From: an uncultured Novosphingobium sp.
Lineage (GTDB): Bacteria; Pseudomonadota; Alphaproteobacteria; Sphingomonadales; Sphingomonadaceae
Assembly: GCA_937860195.1 (NCBI GenBank)
Contig: CALMBN010000122.1
Coordinates: 1 to 6,118, forward strand
Length of the DNA stretch: 6,118 nt
Direction of reading: 5' to 3'
Positions 6,053-6,118 of this stretch are shown here, one piece after another (position 1 is the first letter of the stretch; the number at the start of each line of letters is the position of its first letter). The position numbers and the translations under genes are program-made. The notes below the pieces were generated by a model that saw only the letters and a list, made by a program, of their open reading frames with translations, was not told the origin of the DNA and searched no databases.

Positions 6053-6118
6053 GGGGTGGTGCGCGTGCCTTCTCGTTTGAATGAGGCCTTATAGGTCAAA
6101 AATCAAGATCGGAAGGCA
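6053..6118. other. Short 3' tail without a recognisable gene
   Basis: The 66 nt after the methyltransferase stop contain no clear terminator hairpin and no repeat copy. The last part is AT-richer, and GGAAGG at 6111-6116 could be an SD for a gene starting just outside the window, but this cannot be tested here. Confidence 0.3.

Overview
The window is GC-rich and densely coded, with all five genes on the + strand. The repeat sequences, codon use and gene types suggest an alphaproteobacterium of the Sphingomonadales, probably near Erythrobacter/Porphyrobacter. This placement is inferred from remembered features of that group, not from a database search.

Layout: (1) 44-415, a small GIY-YIG nuclease bracketed by a perfect 28-bp inverted repeat (5-32 and 351-378). 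(2) 391-1116, an N-formylglutamate amidohydrolase family protein that starts inside the 3' end of the nuclease ORF. (3) 1117-1354, a spacer holding a 164-bp element with perfect 25-bp terminal inverted repeats. (4) 1355-3214, dihydroxy-acid dehydratase (ilvD). (5) 3198-4676, bifunctional NAD(P)H-hydrate epimerase/dehydratase (nnr), overlapping the end of ilvD. (6) 4677-4795, a spacer with two inverted 35-nt REP-like repeats. (7) 4796-6052, a TrmA/RlmD-type rRNA m5U methyltransferase. (8) 6053-6118, a short tail with no gene.

The proteins are mostly core metabolism and housekeeping: branched-chain amino acid synthesis, repair of hydrated NAD(P)H, rRNA methylation and a formyl-amidohydrolase. 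The ilvD-nnr overlap suggests co-translation. The other genes do not form an obvious shared pathway.

The most interesting content is the repeats. Every junction that is not the ilvD-nnr overlap carries a pair of inverted repeats. The repeats around the GIY-YIG gene and those between nnr and the methyltransferase gene share one architecture: CCCGTTCG, a 4-nt stem half, GAGC, 2-3 nt, GTCGA, then a stem closure. The two copies in the nnr-methyltransferase spacer show compensatory stem changes. This is the pattern expected of a dispersed hairpin repeat family with a resident GIY-YIG nuclease. The nuclease may recognise the repeat, as in the single-strand-specific Ssn nucleases and their repeat targets known from Neisseria.
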